Of a stretch of DNA of 64,000 nucleotides, positions 62,916-64,000 are shown piece by piece. This DNA is from Paenibacillus sp. MSJ-34 (GTDB taxonomy: Bacteria > Bacillota > Bacilli > Paenibacillales > Paenibacillaceae): contig NZ_JAHLPR010000005.1 of assembly GCF_018918005.1 (NCBI RefSeq), positions 93,890 through 157,889 on the forward strand, in the 5' to 3' direction. Below the pieces are notes generated by a model that was given only the letters and a program-made list of their open reading frames with translations, was not told where the DNA came from and searched no databases. The position numbers and the translations under genes are program-made. Within the stretch, counting starts at the first letter, position 1; every line of letters starts with the position of its first letter.

Positions 62916-63371
62916 TTATTCCTCCCGCAGCTCCAGCGCCTCGGCAATGACCGCGTTCTGCTTGACTTCTAAGACCTTAGCTTCGATTGTATTTTTGATG
63001 TATTTTTCCAGATCGCCGAGCGAGTCTTGGAGCGCCAGCAAGTATTCCGGCTCCAATGTTTTGACGATATCTAAATACGCCTGTTTGGCCAGACTCGTCA
63101 ACGTGTCTTCGCTTGCAATGCCATCCTTGACGGCGCGTCTTAATTCCTTGGCTGTCGTCTGCTCGATGGCTTTGATCGTCTTAGTCGCCACATCATCGAG
63201 GCGGGCGATAGCGGTTTGTATGAGTTTACGCTGTTCTTCGTTGCTGATTTTGGCCGTTTCGGCGGTAAGCTTCGCGTTCGCCTTGCGAATATAGTACATT
63301 GCATATGATGCCAGGAGAGTTATCCCGGCTAATGCCAGATTCAAAAGAAAATCGTTTACCATTTCTTGCAT
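62916..63371 (-). CDS. Phage holin, LLH family
   Basis: 151 residues with an N-terminal membrane segment (FLLNLALAGITLLASYAMYYI), then a long Lys/Ala/Glu-rich amphipathic helix region (ANAKLTAETAKISNEEQRKLIQ) ending in ALELREE. This is the Holin_LLH pattern. Opens the membrane for an endolysin, none of which is recognisable in the window. AGGAGGAACC precedes the ATG. Confidence 0.8.
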   Translation of the reverse strand: MQEMVNDFLLNLALAGITLLASYAMYYIRKANAKLTAETAKISNEEQRKLIQTAIARLDDVATKTIKAIEQTTAKELRRAVKDGIASEDTLTSLAKQAYLDIVKTLEPEYLLALQDSLGDLEKYIKNTIEAKVLEVKQNAVIAEALELREE

Positions 63372-63402
63372 TTTGGTTCCTCCTTTTTTTGTGGAAAATA
63401 AA

Positions 63403-63447
63403 AAATACCAGCATAGGCGTAATGCCTTATACTGGTATTTTATAGTT
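63403..63447 (-). terminator. Hairpin between Mor-type gene and holin
   Basis: On the minus strand AAATACCAG (63440-63432) pairs with CTGGTATTT (63411-63403), with an inner GGC/GCC stem, and is followed by TTTATTTTCC. A TATAAA at about 63447-63442 just upstream could be a late -10, so the transcript start would fall inside the hairpin. Confidence 0.65.
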
Positions 63448-63484
63448 GGGAGTTAGGACGATATAGCGGAAGCACTTCTGAGAT

Positions 63485-63799
63485 TTACTGGGTGTTTTGC
63501 ATATATTCAAACAAGTCCAATTGGTTTTTGTCTTGGGTCGGTCCGCATATTTCGCGTACCCATTTTTCCGTTAAGTCGTATTTCCTAGCAAGTTCAACGT
63601 GATTGTATCCGTTAAATTCTTCTTTGATTCGCTTGTCCCGAATTGGCCGCAGGATGATATCAGATTTCGGTATATAGATCGTGCGCCCGCCGAATGCTTG
63701 AGCCAATTTAAAAAAATGTTCCATACCGATTTGTTCCACGATATCATGATAGGTTTCCGGGATCATATCGATCGTTACTTCCTTTACCCATTCGTGCAA
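63485..63799 (-). CDS. Mor-type transcription activator
   Basis: 104 residues from a TTG at 63799 (GGGGGTG 6 bases upstream; a GTG at 63808 would touch it). DMIPETYHDIVEQIGMEHFFKLAQAFGGRTIYIPK is the Mor/Mor-family dimer domain, followed by a helix-turn-helix (NGYNHVELARKYDLTEKWVREICG). In Mu, Mor turns on middle transcription and C turns on the late genes; here one Mor-like protein directly precedes the late operon. Confidence 0.88.
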   Translation of the reverse strand: MHEWVKEVTIDMIPETYHDIVEQIGMEHFFKLAQAFGGRTIYIPKSDIILRPIRDKRIKEEFNGYNHVELARKYDLTEKWVREICGPTQDKNQLDLFEYMQNTQ

Positions 63800-64000
63800 C
63801 GGCTTCACCCCCGATTATATACCATAAGCTTCTCGGAATTCACATTCCGTTGCAGACTCTAGCTTCCTAGCTAGGGTCTTCTATTGTTTCACCCCCAAAC
63901 ATGGGGTGCGAACAAACATTCCTCTTGACTTTTCAAAATCACCCCAATAATCGCCGAGAAGGCTTTTTTTATTTCTAATGAATTGGGTGATTTTCATGAA
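63800..64000 (-). promoter_or_regulatory. Mor upstream region with several dyads
   Basis: On the minus strand TATAAT lies about 5 bases before the GGGGG ribosome site. Upstream are CGGAATTCACATTCCG (63835-63850), CCTAGCTAGG (about 63867-63876), a CACCCC/GGGGTG dyad near 63891-63909, and a longer pair AAAATCACCCCAAT (from about 63937) and ATTGGGTGATTTT (to about 63993). These may be operators for Mor or the phage repressor. No complete gene is visible between 63809 and 64000. Confidence 0.45.

Larger units (their letters stand above)
41107..64000 (-). mobile_element. Mu-like transposable prophage, contractile tail (right part; continues past the window)
   Basis: From 41107 every recognisable gene is phage-type, on the minus strand and in Mu order (Mor, holin, gp25-27, terminase, portal, MuF, protease/scaffold, capsid, connectors, sheath, tube, chaperone, tape measure, baseplate, fibre). 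The boundary interrupts a host gene and starts TGTAGCC, the TG end expected of transposed DNA, followed by repeated GGCAAAAAT. Tail proteins are of PBSX/XkdK-XkdU type. Transposase, repressor and left end lie beyond 64000, so activity cannot be judged. Confidence 0.9.

Overview
The window comes from a low-to-moderate GC Gram-positive bacterium of the Paenibacillaceae (Paenibacillus or Cohnella type). This is inferred from strong AGGAGG ribosome sites, frequent TTG/GTG starts, two-component systems with paired ABC exporters, a YesM/YesN-controlled sugar operon and lipoprotein sugar-binding proteins. About two thirds is chromosome. The right third (41107 to beyond 64000) is a Mu-like, contractile-tailed prophage that has split an ABC transporter gene.

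Layout, chromosome. 1-822: truncated HD-domain gene and two gene remnants. 849-5519 (minus): two-component system plus ABC-2 exporter plus exported protein, headed by three 11-bp direct repeats. 5714-8596: membrane protein, GntR regulator, trxA-trxB. 8827-13150: a second two-component system, an alpha/beta hydrolase and a second ABC-2 exporter, the exporter again headed by three 11-bp repeats. 13574-23233 (minus): arabinan-type oligosaccharide operon (binding protein, two permeases, GH43 enzyme, second binding protein, YesM kinase, YesN regulator). 23431-28834: polysaccharide deacetylase and a YtrA-type autoregulated ABC operon. 28846-31964: YhgE/Pip protein and an EcsC protein. 32160-32336: five copies of an 8-bp motif. 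32472-33854: glutamate dehydrogenase. Divergent from it, 34154-39502: a five-gene operon of an OPT transporter, DUF917, DUF1177, AroM and an M29 aminopeptidase. This last operon is the best candidate for an undescribed metabolic system. 39503-40657 holds no gene but carries two inverted-repeat elements.

Layout, prophage. All visible phage genes lie on the minus strand and follow Mu order from 63.8 kb down to 41.2 kb: Mor-type activator, holin, gp25/26/27-like proteins, a NusG/LoaP-type antiterminator, large terminase, portal, MuF-type protein, protease with internal scaffold start, capsid, connectors, sheath, tube, tail chaperone with a -1 frameshift site, tape measure, PBSX-type baseplate proteins and tail fibre. 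Transposase, repressor and the other end lie past 64000. No endolysin is recognisable in the window.

How parts work together. Each two-component/ABC module looks like a stress- or antibiotic-responsive exporter under its own regulator. The sugar operon carries its own sensor, possibly fed by a dedicated binding protein. The glutamate dehydrogenase gene and the OPT operon have promoters with related TGCATAAT-type palindromes in their spacers, suggesting joint control. In the phage, the NusG-like protein sits in a long operon with several hairpins, which would suit an antitermination role.
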